Part shown: piece by piece, positions 1 to 10,168 of the stretch
How positions within the stretch are numbered: the first letter of the stretch is position 1
Layout: every line of letters begins with the position of its first letter
Notes under the pieces: generated by a model
Database searches by the model: none
Told to the model about the DNA's origin: nothing
Seen by the model: only the letters and a program-made list of their open reading frames with translations
DNA from: Diploptera punctata
Taxonomy: Eukaryota > Arthropoda > Insecta > Blattodea > Blaberidae
Length of the DNA stretch: 64,000 bases
Direction of reading: 5' to 3'
Assembly (NCBI GenBank): GCA_030220185.1
Contig: JASPKZ010007430.1
Coordinates: 327,001 to 391,000 of the forward strand
Made by a program: the position numbers and the translations under genes

Positions 1-221
1 ATGTTATACATTTTTCATTATAGAACACTAACTTTTTTTTTTTCGTACAATATTCTGCTTCAACATATCTTTGTTACATTCATTTCACATCTTCTATTTT
101 ACACAATATAACATTCTCTTTTCCAGCACATATTTAATTTATTTTTTTTAATAGTAAATATCAACTTGTCTTTTTAAATTACACATTTCAACTTTTTCTT
201 CATTGGATCTCACGCTACATG

Positions 222-786
222 TCAACCTTTTTTTTTTTTTTTTTTTTTTAGATCTCTCGCTACATATCTCAGCTTCTTAATTAGGGGTACAAATTTTAGA
301 ATCAAGCTGTCTATTTGTTTTCTAATGCTAAGCGGAATCGGTCTGCTTTTGATCTTAATCGGTTCATGTTCTATGACCTTGAACGAGTATTCAAAACAAT
401 TGCACAATCCAGGCTTCTTTCAGAATGAATTTTTATTTTTCATCAAAACATCATATAGTCCATATTTCCTGTTGTTCAGACATTCCATGTGTATTGGCTA
501 CCTTATCTCTTATCTGTTGGCAAAAATCGTCTTCCTCGTCATCTACCATGGACATGAGAATAGGAATTTCTTTGTTTTCTATACAGTCAGCACATTCAAC
601 ATCTACACACTTATAATCATCAATATTTAATAAATATTCAGCTGTGGAATTATCACACAGGAATTCATTATTATACACATGAATGTCTTCACTCATGGTT
701 TCTTGGGTCATATCCCCGTCTTCATTATTTCTATCACATTCTTCTACATTTATGTTTTCAATGAAAATGTGCTCCTCTTTTATCAA
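222..786 (-). pseudogene. Ty3/gypsy-like pol fragment, frameshifted
   Basis: Minus-strand remains of the region just upstream of a Ty3/gypsy-type reverse transcriptase. The first segment (451-786) is an acidic stretch open for 111 codons. About 410-460, in a second frame, reads like the '..LL..y.d.F' lead-in. A third frame (222-407) starts near PGLCNCFEYSFKVIEHEPIK and continues with RPIPLSIRKQIDSLI, matching the family pattern 'kPG.c..y.h.i.v.d..Pi..rP.plp...r..id..I'. At least two frame changes and an in-frame stop separate the parts, and the palm domain is absent, so it cannot encode an enzyme. A run of about 23 T (229-251; A on the coding strand) follows. The family assignment rests on motif recall only. 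Confidence 0.55.
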
Positions 787-1040
787 ATTTTCTTGTCTAC
801 TAATATTCTGAATCTCCTCAAATTCTCTGGCAAATGCATGTTATTTAACATTTTACAATACTGTTTTAAATGTTAAATAACATCTTTACTGCTTATACAA
901 GTGGTGGTGTAAAATTCTCAAATATAGATACTTCTAAACGAAGCCGGCCGTTGGCGATGGTAGTGACACCTACCTGACAGCGGACGAAACGAGAATTCTA
1001 GATTTGTATATGTGGAAAGAATTGTTAATGTTTGTGCCAA
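787..1040. other. AT-rich spacer, nothing recognised
   Basis: No coding or repeat signal that I can support. A short GC-richer patch lies near 940-980. Confidence 0.4.
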
Positions 1041-1114
1041 GTCTGGAATGGTGTAGTGGGCTGCACACTAGTCTGGAGAACTAGAGGTCCACGGTTCGAT
1101 TCCAGGTTCAGATA
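1041..1114 (+). tRNA. tRNA-like gene or SINE head, GGA loop
   Basis: Cloverleaf-like 74-mer. The 5' GTCTGGA can pair with 3' TTCAGAT (two G-U pairs). The anticodon stem CTAGT/ACTAG is perfect around a 7-nt loop CTGGAGA (GGA at 1075-1077). The T-loop/B box is GGTTCGATTCC at 1093-1103, but the T stem has only 3 of 5 pairs. A T5 run (1116-1120) follows in a TAATTTTTCTTT flank like those of the tRNA-like units at 55.4, 61.3 and 63.3 kb. A Ser-type GGA anticodon without a long variable arm argues against an ordinary functional tRNA. Confidence 0.45.
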
Positions 1115-1773
1115 ATTTTTCTTTCACAATATCATTACAATATTATAATATGATCAATTATTGGAACTGTGTTAAAATAACAGTATTGTAAAATGTTAAG
1201 TTTGAAATCGGCGTTCTTCCCGGGATTATTTTTTTATTCTCCCAAGAATACGCGGATCACAGGTTATAAACACGGCTTTATACGATTAATTAAAAACAAT
1301 ATTGCAGGAAACGCACACATTGTAGAACTGAACTAAAAACTACACGAGCATGCAAACATAAGACACTACTGCTTACATTTTTATTTAACCTATTCATGTG
1401 AAAATGTTAAAAAGAATACAATTAGACCTAACTATATAACTTCCCGGGGAACTGAATTACGAGGTTTTATAGAAATTTAAGTGTGTCTTGAGTAAAAAGG
1501 CGTGTATTTATATGTATAATGGTAACAGTGCTTTATGTCAATCTTCCCACAGAGCGCTTCCTGGTGCATGACAAGTTTATCACGCAACTTGCCGTGCAAA
1601 CAAATACCATTAACACTGGTTAAATTGCAATATAGTTATTTACAATACAAGGATTGGAAATTAGGTTTTACGGATGAGTTAAATGCCAGAACGGATTCGT
1701 TAAACATTTCTGATCCTTGTAACGTAGGCCTGTATAATTTCATTTCATTATGTCGAATTTAATTATTTTTAAT
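1115..1773. other. Unassigned AT-rich stretch
   Basis: About 650 bp with no recognisable gene. A 75-codon frame (1535-1762) has no family signature and is judged chance. Confidence 0.4.
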
Positions 1774-1788
1774 AAATATTAACATGTA

Positions 1789-2136
1789 TCGATAGCGGCG
1801 GACTAGTGGTTATGCTCCTTGCCTCTGATCCCGAGGGTCGCGGGTTCAAACCCGGCCGGGGACTTTAAGCCGTGGGTCCCGAGTCTGAAGATTTTCAGGC
1901 TCGTAAAAGATCCTTAAGCCTGAATGAAAGGACCTCTAAGCAAAATTTACCGAATTTTCCCGTCCTAGTACTACCTTGGTTTCCTAGATGTCAGTATGAG
2001 GCGGAACGCTGACCACGGACCACTCAAGTGACATCTATACGAAAACAAGTGTAACTAAATTAGTATGGTTCAAATTCTTCCCTGTAGAGGCAGAGCGCCT
2101 AAATATCTGTTAAGGGAAACATAGGCTTACAAGAAG
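1789..2136 (+). mobile_element. SINE B, full length, 15-bp TSD
   Basis: tRNA-derived head with A-box-like AGTGGTTATGCTCC and B box GGTTCAAACCC (1843-1853), then a body containing GACTTTAAGCCGTGGGTCC and TCAGGCTCGTAAAAG. The same order is seen in the minus-strand copy at 20736-21087 and the plus-strand copy at 51289-51640. It is flanked by the direct repeat AAATATTAACATGTA at 1774-1788 and 2137-2151, so both ends are fixed. Length is 348 bp. Confidence 0.85.
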
Positions 2137-2151
2137 AAATATTAACATGTA

Positions 2152-2481
2152 AGTCCACCGCTGTGGTCTCGCGGTAACGTGCTGTCTTGTCACGCAGCGG
2201 GCCCGGGTTCGATTCCCGGTCGGAACAGGCTCCTGGGTGAGTTTTTTTGGGGTTTTTCCCTCACCTGTAATACAAATGTCAGGAAGCTTAGGGTCCAATG
2301 GTCCCCGAAAATCATCTGGCCATCAACATCATCCTTATCATTATCATCATCATCCTTCACCGGTGTGGAAAGCAACGGGAAGCTACCACACCAATAATTC
2401 CCTAGTAAAGCTGCAAAGCATAGTATGAAAATGCTATTATTACAGTGAAAGACCTGTCCTCGGGAGAATTATTATGGATGG
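2152..2481 (+). mobile_element. SINE A1, full length, 13-bp TSD
   Basis: Starts GTCCACCGCTGTGGTCTCG, carries the B box GGTTCGATTCCCGG (2207-2220), the middle TCACCTGTAATACAAATGTC and the 3' module TGTGGAAAGCAACGGGAAGC, ending ATTATTATGGATGGAT. TSD ATATTAACATGTA at 2139-2151 and 2482-2494. This target is the 3' TSD of the preceding SINE B. Confidence 0.9.
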
Positions 2482-2536
2482 ATATTAACATGTACTACTG
2501 TACATAACCTATTCAATAACTGATGAGCTACAAGAC

Positions 2537-2707
2537 TGTACCGAAATCAAGTTTTCGTTACATGGATTACGTCATACTGCGCAACCAATACGTCATCGCG
2601 TTTCCATTACTTCTGTGATCTTAGTGAACAGTGCCAAATTCTCTCCTACGTACCCTCCTCCTTTCCTTTACGCGCCGTGTGCTATCACGCATACTCCCCT
2701 CTCCTAG
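2537..2707 (+). repeat. Repeat G, left part
   Basis: Matches 63825-64000 through AAATCAAG..TTTCG, GATTACGTCAT, CTGTGATCTTAG, ACAGTGCCAAATTC and GTGTGCTATCA.GCATACTCC. It is interrupted after CTCCTAGT and resumes at about 3665 (TAGTGAACTCTCAAATA). Element class unknown. Confidence 0.75.
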
Positions 2708-3417
2708 TCATCATCATCATCTGCATTCATGGATTAGGTCTGTTGACCCGTTCCGACTTCAGCCCATCTCTTTCTAGGTCTGCCCACATCTCGGGTGACT
2801 TTAGGTTTGTATTTTGTTATTTGTTTTGGATATATATCTTCATTCATTCTGTCTATGTGTTGCTTCCATTTTTGTCTATATGTATCTATTTTATCAGTTA
2901 TCGCAAATATTTCAAGTTCATGTCTTATTTCTGTGTTCTTAATTGTCTTCCATAGTGCACCCTTTAACAGATCTAAAAAATTTCATTTCTGCCGCAGTTA
3001 TCCTACTTAGATCTTGTTTTTTTATGTATCCAGGCTTCTGAACCATGGAGTAGTACCGGTACTGCCAACGTTTTATAAAATTTCAATTGGGTCTCTCTTG
3101 TTGTTTTGTTATTTAGTGATCGTTTTATCGTCCACATATTCCCTGGAATTTTGCTATTTTATTAGCTATATAATTATCATAATTAAATGAAATGTCACAT
3201 CCTAGATAATTGAGATGGTTCACCTGTTCTCTGATTTTGTTTCCTATTACTATTTTGGATCTGATTTGATTTTTCCCTTGGAATGTCATTACTTTAGTTT
3301 TTTCTATGGATATTTTGAGATTATATTGTGCACCACGGAGTAGCTCACCAGGTGACATTCACAATAGAGCTTAACCCCTGTACAGGGAGGCCTTTACCCT
3401 AAAGGGACATATCAGGC

Positions 3418-3461
<44 letters not shown>

Positions 3462-3664
3462 AATATAAACCACTTAAATTTAAATATATTTTTATTATAT
3501 AATCATTTATATATTATTAGGAATATATATGACTTATATATATTATTATTGTTCACATATATTATGTAATTTTAAAATATTCCTTTGAAGTTCGTCTTCC
3601 GTATTTGCTATTATTACCTGGTCATCAGCGTATAATAATGCTTTCAAGTAGTGTGTTTTATCTC
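2708..3664 (-). pseudogene. L-B LINE reverse transcriptase 3' part
   Basis: Minus-strand LINE fragment inserted in repeat G. It opens with the reverse-transcriptase motif C in ALLYADDQVIIANTEDEL (~3590-3655), is broken by an AT-rich insertion (about 3360-3550), and resumes with YNLKISIEKTKVMTF and NHLNYLGCDIS (3358 to 3140). Further frameshifted tail follows to the GATGATGATGAT end at 2708-2720. Catalytic motif A is missing because of 5' truncation. The duplicated CTCCTAGT/CTCTCTAGT at the two junctions is a probable TSD. Confidence 0.7.
3360..3552. repeat. AT-rich insertion in LINE with (ATT)n
   Basis: Separates two collinear parts of one L-B LINE. It contains CCCTGTACAGGGAGGCC, an (ATT)n tract at 3418-3457 and TA-rich sequence. 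TTCACA occurs at both edges and may be a short TSD. Confidence 0.5.
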
Positions 3665-3697
3665 TCTAGTGAACTCTCAAATAAAGCTGTGCTTTTT
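3665..3697 (+). repeat. Repeat G, right part
   Basis: TAGTGAACTCTCAAATAAAGCTGTG continues repeat G after the LINE insertion. The uninterrupted version is at 63976-64000. Confidence 0.7.
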
Positions 3698-4967
3698 AAC
3701 ATCGGATCATCATCTGTTTGTCAACCAAAGGAGTCAGGTTGATATAGCTCGGAGGAGCTTGTTTGGTTTATTAGTCCCTTAGGCCAGGGTGGGGCCACAA
3801 GTATCGTGTACCCTAGCCCTTGGCGGGACTAGTGTGAATGTAATAGTGTACGTATGTTTTATTATTATTGTTGTTTTGTTAGATGAACAATGAGATTATT
3901 GTTTTCTTTTCTCAAATTATTTTCAATGTTAAGCTAACTATCTTTTATTTATTTCAATGTTACATCTGACTGTTTTCTGACTCTCATTAAACTTTAGTTA
4001 TCTGCTTTTAAATAACTTTTGCCTAATGATTTAGTAGCTAGTCAATGTCAGATATGAGTGTAAACTTCCCAAGCTTTCTCAAGCGTATATGATTTCCTCT
4101 TTCCTAAGAACTTCCACGATTATAATCTGTATAGCTTACAACATATTACATGTTTAACAATTCATTAAGGAAAGCTGAATTAATCTTTGTCTTTTATGGG
4201 CCCGGGCAAAGATATGTTAATTTGAGCAATCTATGTTTTCAACTCAAGGTATTTATCAACAACACTGGTATGATCCAGCACCGACACGCAGTGCAATAAA
4301 TGGTAGCAGTCAGAGTGGTTCTGGGTTCATGTCGCGATTCAAGACGACACTCCTAAATACGCTTGCAATGAATTTGCTCGTAGGTTAATAAAATTATTTC
4401 AAAGTAAAATACCAATAAAACATATATAATGGCGATTCTATGCCACCATGCCACCTACATAAATTCAAATAAAAAACTGAAAAAACACACTTTATTGTTG
4501 CAGTATGTGAATAATGTAGTTACCCGAGAGAAATATTCATGTCGATTTGTTTGCAAAAAATGTGAGAAATGCCTTAAAATGAAGTGAAAAGTTGAGCTCA
4601 AAGTAACCTAAAATCACCATATTTACAATGTAAAATATGTACTTGTAATTGCTCAGACAGTACAGCCAACTTATTACAAACCCCCGCTATCAAATAAGCG
4701 AATGCTAAACTAATCTGGTGTACTAACTCACCAATTTTCTCACCCTAACTTGTCTATCTAACACTAACTTTTTCATTTTTTTCATCCTAACTTGCCCACT
4801 AAAGTAGATGGACTCCCGAGTGAGTAAACATGTTGGCAATTGGTTCTAGCGGGAACTTATGTTATCACATTGGCCAACATGACGCTAGCAGTCACTTGTT
4901 CTCCAAACGAATATTCGCAGGGGGCATGGTGTCATAGAATAGCCAAATATAATACCTAAATATATAT
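3698..4967. other. Unassigned stretch
   Basis: A GC-richer block at 3725-3840 and a loose duplication of CCTAACTTG near 4742-4795 are the only features. No frame with a family signature. Confidence 0.4.
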
Positions 4968-5141
4968 GTGAAAAATGCATCCTCCAACTGTTTTTAGTTT
5001 GAACTTACCAACCACAAATTATTAAATTGAAAAAAGCTAACACAAAACAATTCACACTAACCACTTAGGTATTACTTTGGTTAGTTTTAAATTTTTATTA
5101 GTTAGTTCTGACTACAAACATTTGGAGGGTGTATTATTCAC
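4968..5141. mobile_element. Small palindromic MITE-like element
   Basis: Imperfect inverted repeat. The left arm GTGAAAAATGCATCCTCCAA matches the reverse complement of the right end (GTGAATAATACACCCTCCAA), and similarity continues inward for about 60 nt. Total is about 174 bp. No clear TSD was fixed, so superfamily is unknown. Confidence 0.5.
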
Positions 5142-5611
5142 ATTACCCATAAAAAATTAATAATTCCATAAACTTATGAATGTAGTCAGCCATTGGTATT
5201 ATTACTTGCGACAAATAAATGAAAGTCGTTTCAATAAGTTCTGTAAATTGACTAAATTGAATACAAATTATGTTACAAATATTATGAATATATTTTATAA
5301 CGTGAAATTGTTTATTTTAATTAATCTTATAATGAAATAAGTAACAATGATGATTATGAACTATGTTCATATAATTAACGTTACTCTATAGGCCTAATTT
5401 CCTGCATGTTTACTTGCTAAATTATTAGGTTTGCCGCGATTTATTCGTATGTCCGCGAAAGTTGCGCCCATTTTTTGTGAATATTACAGTAGGTCTTCTT
5501 GATACAGTAATCATCCATTCTTATTAAATTATAGAGTGGTGAAACGAGACAAAATATGGAATAATGTTAATTTAAATACGTCAAACAAAGGGACTGCACA
5601 ATTTACATTTC
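5142..5611. other. Unassigned AT-rich stretch
   Basis: No supported feature. Confidence 0.4.
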
Positions 5612-5747
5612 ATAAAGCAGTTAAAGCTTGTCCAAGGGAAAAAGTGATATAAAAGGGTGCCAGCTGACCGGCTTGTTGATAAAGCAGTTAAAGCTTGTCC
5701 AAGGGAAAACCGTGATATAAAAGGGTGCCAGCTGAACAGGCTTGTTG
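5612..5747 (+). promoter_or_regulatory. Tandemly duplicated TATA-type core sequence
   Basis: Two units (5612-5678 and 5679-5747), nearly identical, each beginning ATAAAGCAGTTAAAGCTTGT and ending GCTTGTTG. Each holds TATAAAAG (5648-5655; 5716-5723). A TCATC initiator-like site lies about 36 nt after the second TATA, and an ATG follows at 5769 that opens only eight codons before a stop at a GAGGTAAAAC donor-like site. It could equally be a promoter of an unrecognised retroelement. Function is inferred. Confidence 0.35.
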
Positions 5748-5957
5748 TATCATCACAGAGGCAGATAAAATGAAATGGAACCAAATGGAGAGGTAAAACT
5801 TAGATATGAATTAGTGGAGGAATCAGGTTTCTGATAGGGTAAAACGGAAGAAATCCCGAGAAATATTCCCCTGGGTACGATTCGTCTATCATGAACCCCA
5901 CTTGGAGTAACCGAACTCGGAACCCAGAGGTGGATGGCACCATGGAACCTTCTCCAT

Positions 5958-5959
<2 letters not shown>

Positions 5960-6015
<56 letters not shown>
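5960..6015. repeat. (AAT)n microsatellite
   Basis: Uninterrupted AAT repeats directly before the 5'-truncated LINE. Confidence 0.95.
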
Positions 6016-6019
<4 letters not shown>

Positions 6020-8307
6020 GTTAGAAGAGGTGCAAATATCGATTCGGATCATCATCTGACAAGAATTAAATTGAAACTAAAACCCAGGAGACTTACCAAA
6101 AAGCAGCCATCAATATTGAAGTTTGCCACCAATAACATTCCGTCAACATTCACAGAGGAATTAGAAAAGAAGTAATCACATGATTGGCAAGAACTCAAAA
6201 GTAAAATAACTGAAACGGCACAAATGTTAATCCCTCTACAAAGAAAGAGAAAGCATCCTTGGTGGAATGAAGAATGTGACAAAGCTATTGCAGCGAGGCA
6301 CCGAGCGTACGTTAATTGGAACAATCAAAAAAAACAGAAAAGAACCATAACGCATTCTTAGTGCACAGGAAAGAAGCAGCCAAATTAATCAGGAAGACAA
6401 AAAGGAAATATGAAAACGATCAATTAATTGAAATTGAGAAAGACTTTCAATCAAATAACACGCGGAATTTCTACAAAACTTTTAAGACCAAACTCATTGG
6501 TACCAACCACAGAGTCTCTGCTTTAAAAGAGAAGATGGTCTATTGGCACTAAACAACCAGGAAAATTGCAGAGAACTTGCTAAATATTGTGAGAAACTTC
6601 TTAACTACCCAATACCAATAAACAGATTCCCCCCACAAGAACCTGAACAATCAAATCCAGACTCATCACCACCGGACGAAGAAGAAATTATTACGCAGAT
6701 TAAAAGACTTAAAAACAATAAGGCAGCAGGTGAAGATGGAATTGTGGCAGAACTCCTCAAAGTGGCAGGACCAAAGACCTTAAAAGAAATCACAACACTT
6801 GTGCAAGAAATGTGGCAACATTCCAGAGGATTGGAAGACTGCATTAATCCACCCGTTACATAAAAAGGGAGACAGAACAGATGTGAACAATTATAGAGGA
6901 ATTTCATTATTATCAGTCCCATACAAAATTTTATCTCAATGTCTGCTCGACAGAGCGCAACGGAAACTAGAACCGAATATAGGAGAATATCAAGCAGGAT
7001 TCAGACCAGGCAGATCATGTCCAGAACAAATCCTGAACCTTAAGCTAATCCTTAGACACCAGAGAATTTGTAGCAATGATTTAGTGTGTATATTTTTGAC
7101 TTTAAAAAAAGCTTACGATTCGGTTGACCGAGAATCACTATTTGAAATATTGAATGAACAAGGTTTAGAACGTAAAACTCTTGCACTTATTAGACAGACA
7201 CTAACATATACAAGGGCTAAAGTTAAATTCATGGGGGAAATTTCTGAATCCTTTGAAATTAAGACAGGAGTAAGACAAGGAGATCGACTTTCTCCACTAC
7301 TCTTCAATTGTGTTCTTGATAAAGTAATATAAGAATGGCGTAAACAGAAAACAATTTTTAAATGTAATCAAACTATCATATTAGGAAGAGGAAAATTGAA
7401 GATTGATTGCCTAGCATATGCTGATGATCTAGCAATCTTAACCCGTGACATTGTAACAGCACAAAAACAGATTGAATTATTAAATGACATTGCAGAGAAA
7501 GTTGGTCTGCAGATCTCTTTTGAAAAAACGGAATATATTTAATGCAATAAACAAGCACCAAAATACCTGGAAACCAAATATGGAAAAATTAAACGAGTTT
7601 CACATTTAAATATCTTGGTGAAATAATTCTGGAAAATGGAATTGAAAGCAAAGCCAATAAAAGTAGATGCCAAAAAATGGAAACAGCATTTCGGCTTACT
7701 CACAACACTTATAATACAAAATTACGACACTATAACACTGTAATTAAACCAGAATGCCTCTATGGAGCAGAAACATTAATTTTGAACAGAAAAAAAAGAT
7801 ATCGAAAATATAGTGAAAAAAGAATGCAAAATTATAAGAAAAGTGTTAGGTCCACAAGTCATAGATGAAGCATTTAGACTCAGAAGTAAAAAGGAAATAA
7901 AAATATATACAGACATTCATAGTGATATTAGAAAACGAAGGTTAACATTTTATGGCCATATTAAACGAATGAACTCAAATAGGCTTACAAAACAGATAAT
8001 GGAATTCTACGAAAACAGAAGTAAAGCTCCAGTGGCTACTATGAAGTGGATTGATGAAGTCAAAAAGGACTTAAAATTGGCAGGAATTACTAAAGAAGAT
8101 ATCCCAAACAGAGATATATTTGGAATTAAGGTGAATAAGTGGCAAGTTGACCAAGAGGACAAACCGAAGAAAAAAAAAAACTGGAACAACTTGGACAGAT
8201 GAGAGAAAACAAGCTCATAGCAAAAGAATGAAAGAAATCTGGGCTCAAAGGAAACGCCTCTAAGTACTTTGCGTAGTCCTACATGGGCTCATCCGCAATT
8301 AAAAAAA
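6016..8307 (+). pseudogene. RTE-like LINE, 5' truncated endonuclease-RT
   Basis: Begins inside the apurinic-type endonuclease with RRGANIDSDHHLTRIKLKL (the SDHH catalytic end). It continues through a linker to the reverse transcriptase: KKGDRTDVNNYRGISLL, YQAGFRPGRSCPEQI, GVRQGDRLSPLLFN, and an intact motif C in LAYADDLAIL (~7410-7440). The tail is ITFYGHIKRMNS.. and KVNKWQVDQEDK, then an A-rich end near 8300. Motif A reads IFLTLKKAYDSV, with Thr where the catalytic Asp belongs, best explained by two offsetting indels in the T5 and A7 runs. Stops at ~6174, ~6360 and ~7330 and several frameshifts make it non-functional. Most of the endonuclease is missing. Confidence 0.85.
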
Positions 8308-8445
8308 AATAAACATTTAAGCTGGCAGGGTTAAGGCCATAAGGCGTTATCGTCCACTCGAACAGTAAAATATGACAAAAATGCATTTCCACTTATCTCT
8401 AAAATTAAATACTATTCTCTATTACCATAATAAGAGTATACTAAC

Positions 8446-9305
8446 TAACTCACTGGCATTATCGAACCCATAGGTTCATGTCCACGCGGACATAAGCTCT
8501 CCATATAACCCTACCCTGAGCTTATGTTTTCCAATCAATCATTTCCTGTATAATCTACTTCCTTCAAATCATGGTTAATGTTATTCTCCCACCTCATTCT
8601 TGGCCTACTAACTGGATGTTTTCCCCTCTGGTTTTCCTACAAGAGCTTCCATGCATGTCTTTCATTCCCCATTCGTGTCACATGTCCTGCCCATCGCAGT
8701 CTAGGAGACTTAACTGTTATTATATCTGGCCCCCTATAAATCCCACGTGGTTCACTGTTATGTAGTCTTCTCCATTCACCTGTCTGTTCATCTCTCTTTG
8801 GTCCAAAAATTGTCCTAGCAACTTTATTCTCAAATACTCGTAATCTCTTTTCCTTCCTCAAAATAAGAGTCCATGTTTCGTTTACATATAGCACAACTGG
8901 TAGAACAACAGTTTTATATATTTTCAGTTTAACGTTTTTTGAAAGGAGTTGGGAAGTCAAGAGTCTCCGTAATGCATAATAGCATGCATTTCCAGAATTG
9001 AGCCTATGTTTAATTCCTTGTGCATCTCATTCCTGTTTGTGATTATTGATCCCAAGTAGTATTTTAATTCAGTCACTTCCTCAAAATTTCCATCATTTGT
9101 CATTAGCTATCCATTTCCATTATATAATGCATTTCTATGTGTGACATATATTTAGTTTTATTGATATTTACTTCCAGTCCTAATTTCTTAGTATTACTCA
9201 GTAGTGTGTGCGAGTTGGTCTTCAGTATCTCCTCGCTATCGCACAATAGTACTACATCATCAGCATGGACTAACAGCTTATTAATACCATTGAGTTGTAA
9301 GCCTA
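8446..9305 (-). pseudogene. L-A LINE 3' part
   Basis: Minus-strand, 5'-truncated copy. It holds NGINKLLVHADDVVLLCDSE (motif C with His for Tyr), KLGLEVNINKTKYM, LLSKNVKLKIYKTVVLPVVL, FGPKRDEQTGEWRRLH and the C-terminal RLRWAGHVTRMGNERHAWKL. The 3' end ATCGAACCCATAGGTTCATG.. lies at 8459. Frames are broken by several indels. This is the reference layout for the many L-A tails in the window. Confidence 0.85.
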
Positions 9306-9389
9306 CAAATAAATACAATTTATCAAATAACTCAAGACATTAAAATAGAACTTCCATAAACAATGTAAATTTTCGCTTGACAAAGATTT

Positions 9390-9775
9390 TCCCGGAGAAG
9401 ACTGCATAACAGTGAGCTACATGATCTTTATAGGAAATCAGTTATAATAAGAAAACTATGTTACAGTAAGCTACATTACATTTATAGGAAACCAGATATT
9501 ATAAGAGCAGTTAAGTCTCCTGGACTGCGATGGCCATGATATGGAGCATGAATGGGGAATGAAAGAGGGGCATGTAATCTTCCTGTAGGAAAAACAGAGA
9601 GAAAACACCCGTTGGTAGATCTAGAATGAGGTGGGGAAAATAACATTAACCATGATTTGAGGAAAGTAGATTATAGGCGGCAGTGGATGATTGGAAAACA
9701 TTAACTCAGGATATGGATCTATGGAGAGTTTATGTCCACACGGTCATAAACCTACGGGTTCGATAGTGCCAGTGA
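9390..9775 (+). pseudogene. L-A LINE 3' tail
   Basis: Plus-strand tail starting near GAAGACTGCATAACAGTGAGC and ending GGTTCGATAGTGCCAGTGA. An internal duplication of about 55 bp repeats the GAGCTACAT..TTTATAGGAAA segment (9411-9495). It lies head to head with the preceding minus-strand copy. Confidence 0.8.
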
Positions 9776-9810
9776 ATGTGCTAGTTTTGAAGAGAATAGA
9801 GTATAGTGAG

Positions 9811-10168
9811 ACCGCCGCAGTGGTCTCGAGGTGGTGCCTCGTCACGAAGCGGGCCCGGGTTTGATCGACGATCGGAACAATTTTCCTGGGTGAGGTAATT
9901 TTTCGTTTTTTTTTCTCACCTGTAAGACAAATGTCAGTAAACGTTAAGGCCCAAACAGTCATCGAACAACATCTGGCCTTCATTATCATATTCACCTCAT
10001 TAGATAAGTTTAGGATAAAGACCTCTTCTGGCGCATCATTGCCATATCATTGGAACAGCGTAACCCCGCATTCCAGGCGCCTCAACCTCAATGTGGGGTA
10101 CAAAACGTCGATGCGAGGAGAGAATACCAGAAATGTCAAAATAAACTGGTGGTATTGAATAAAAAACA
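9811..10168 (+). mobile_element. SINE A2
   Basis: Same head as SINE A1 (CCGCAGTGGTCTCGAGGTGG; degenerate B box GGTTTGATCGACG) and same middle (TCACCTGTAAGACAAATGTC), but a different 3' half: CTCTTCTGGCGCATCATTGC, CCAGGCGCCTCAACCTCA, ACCAGAAATGTCAAAATAAA, then an A-rich tail. Confidence 0.8.
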
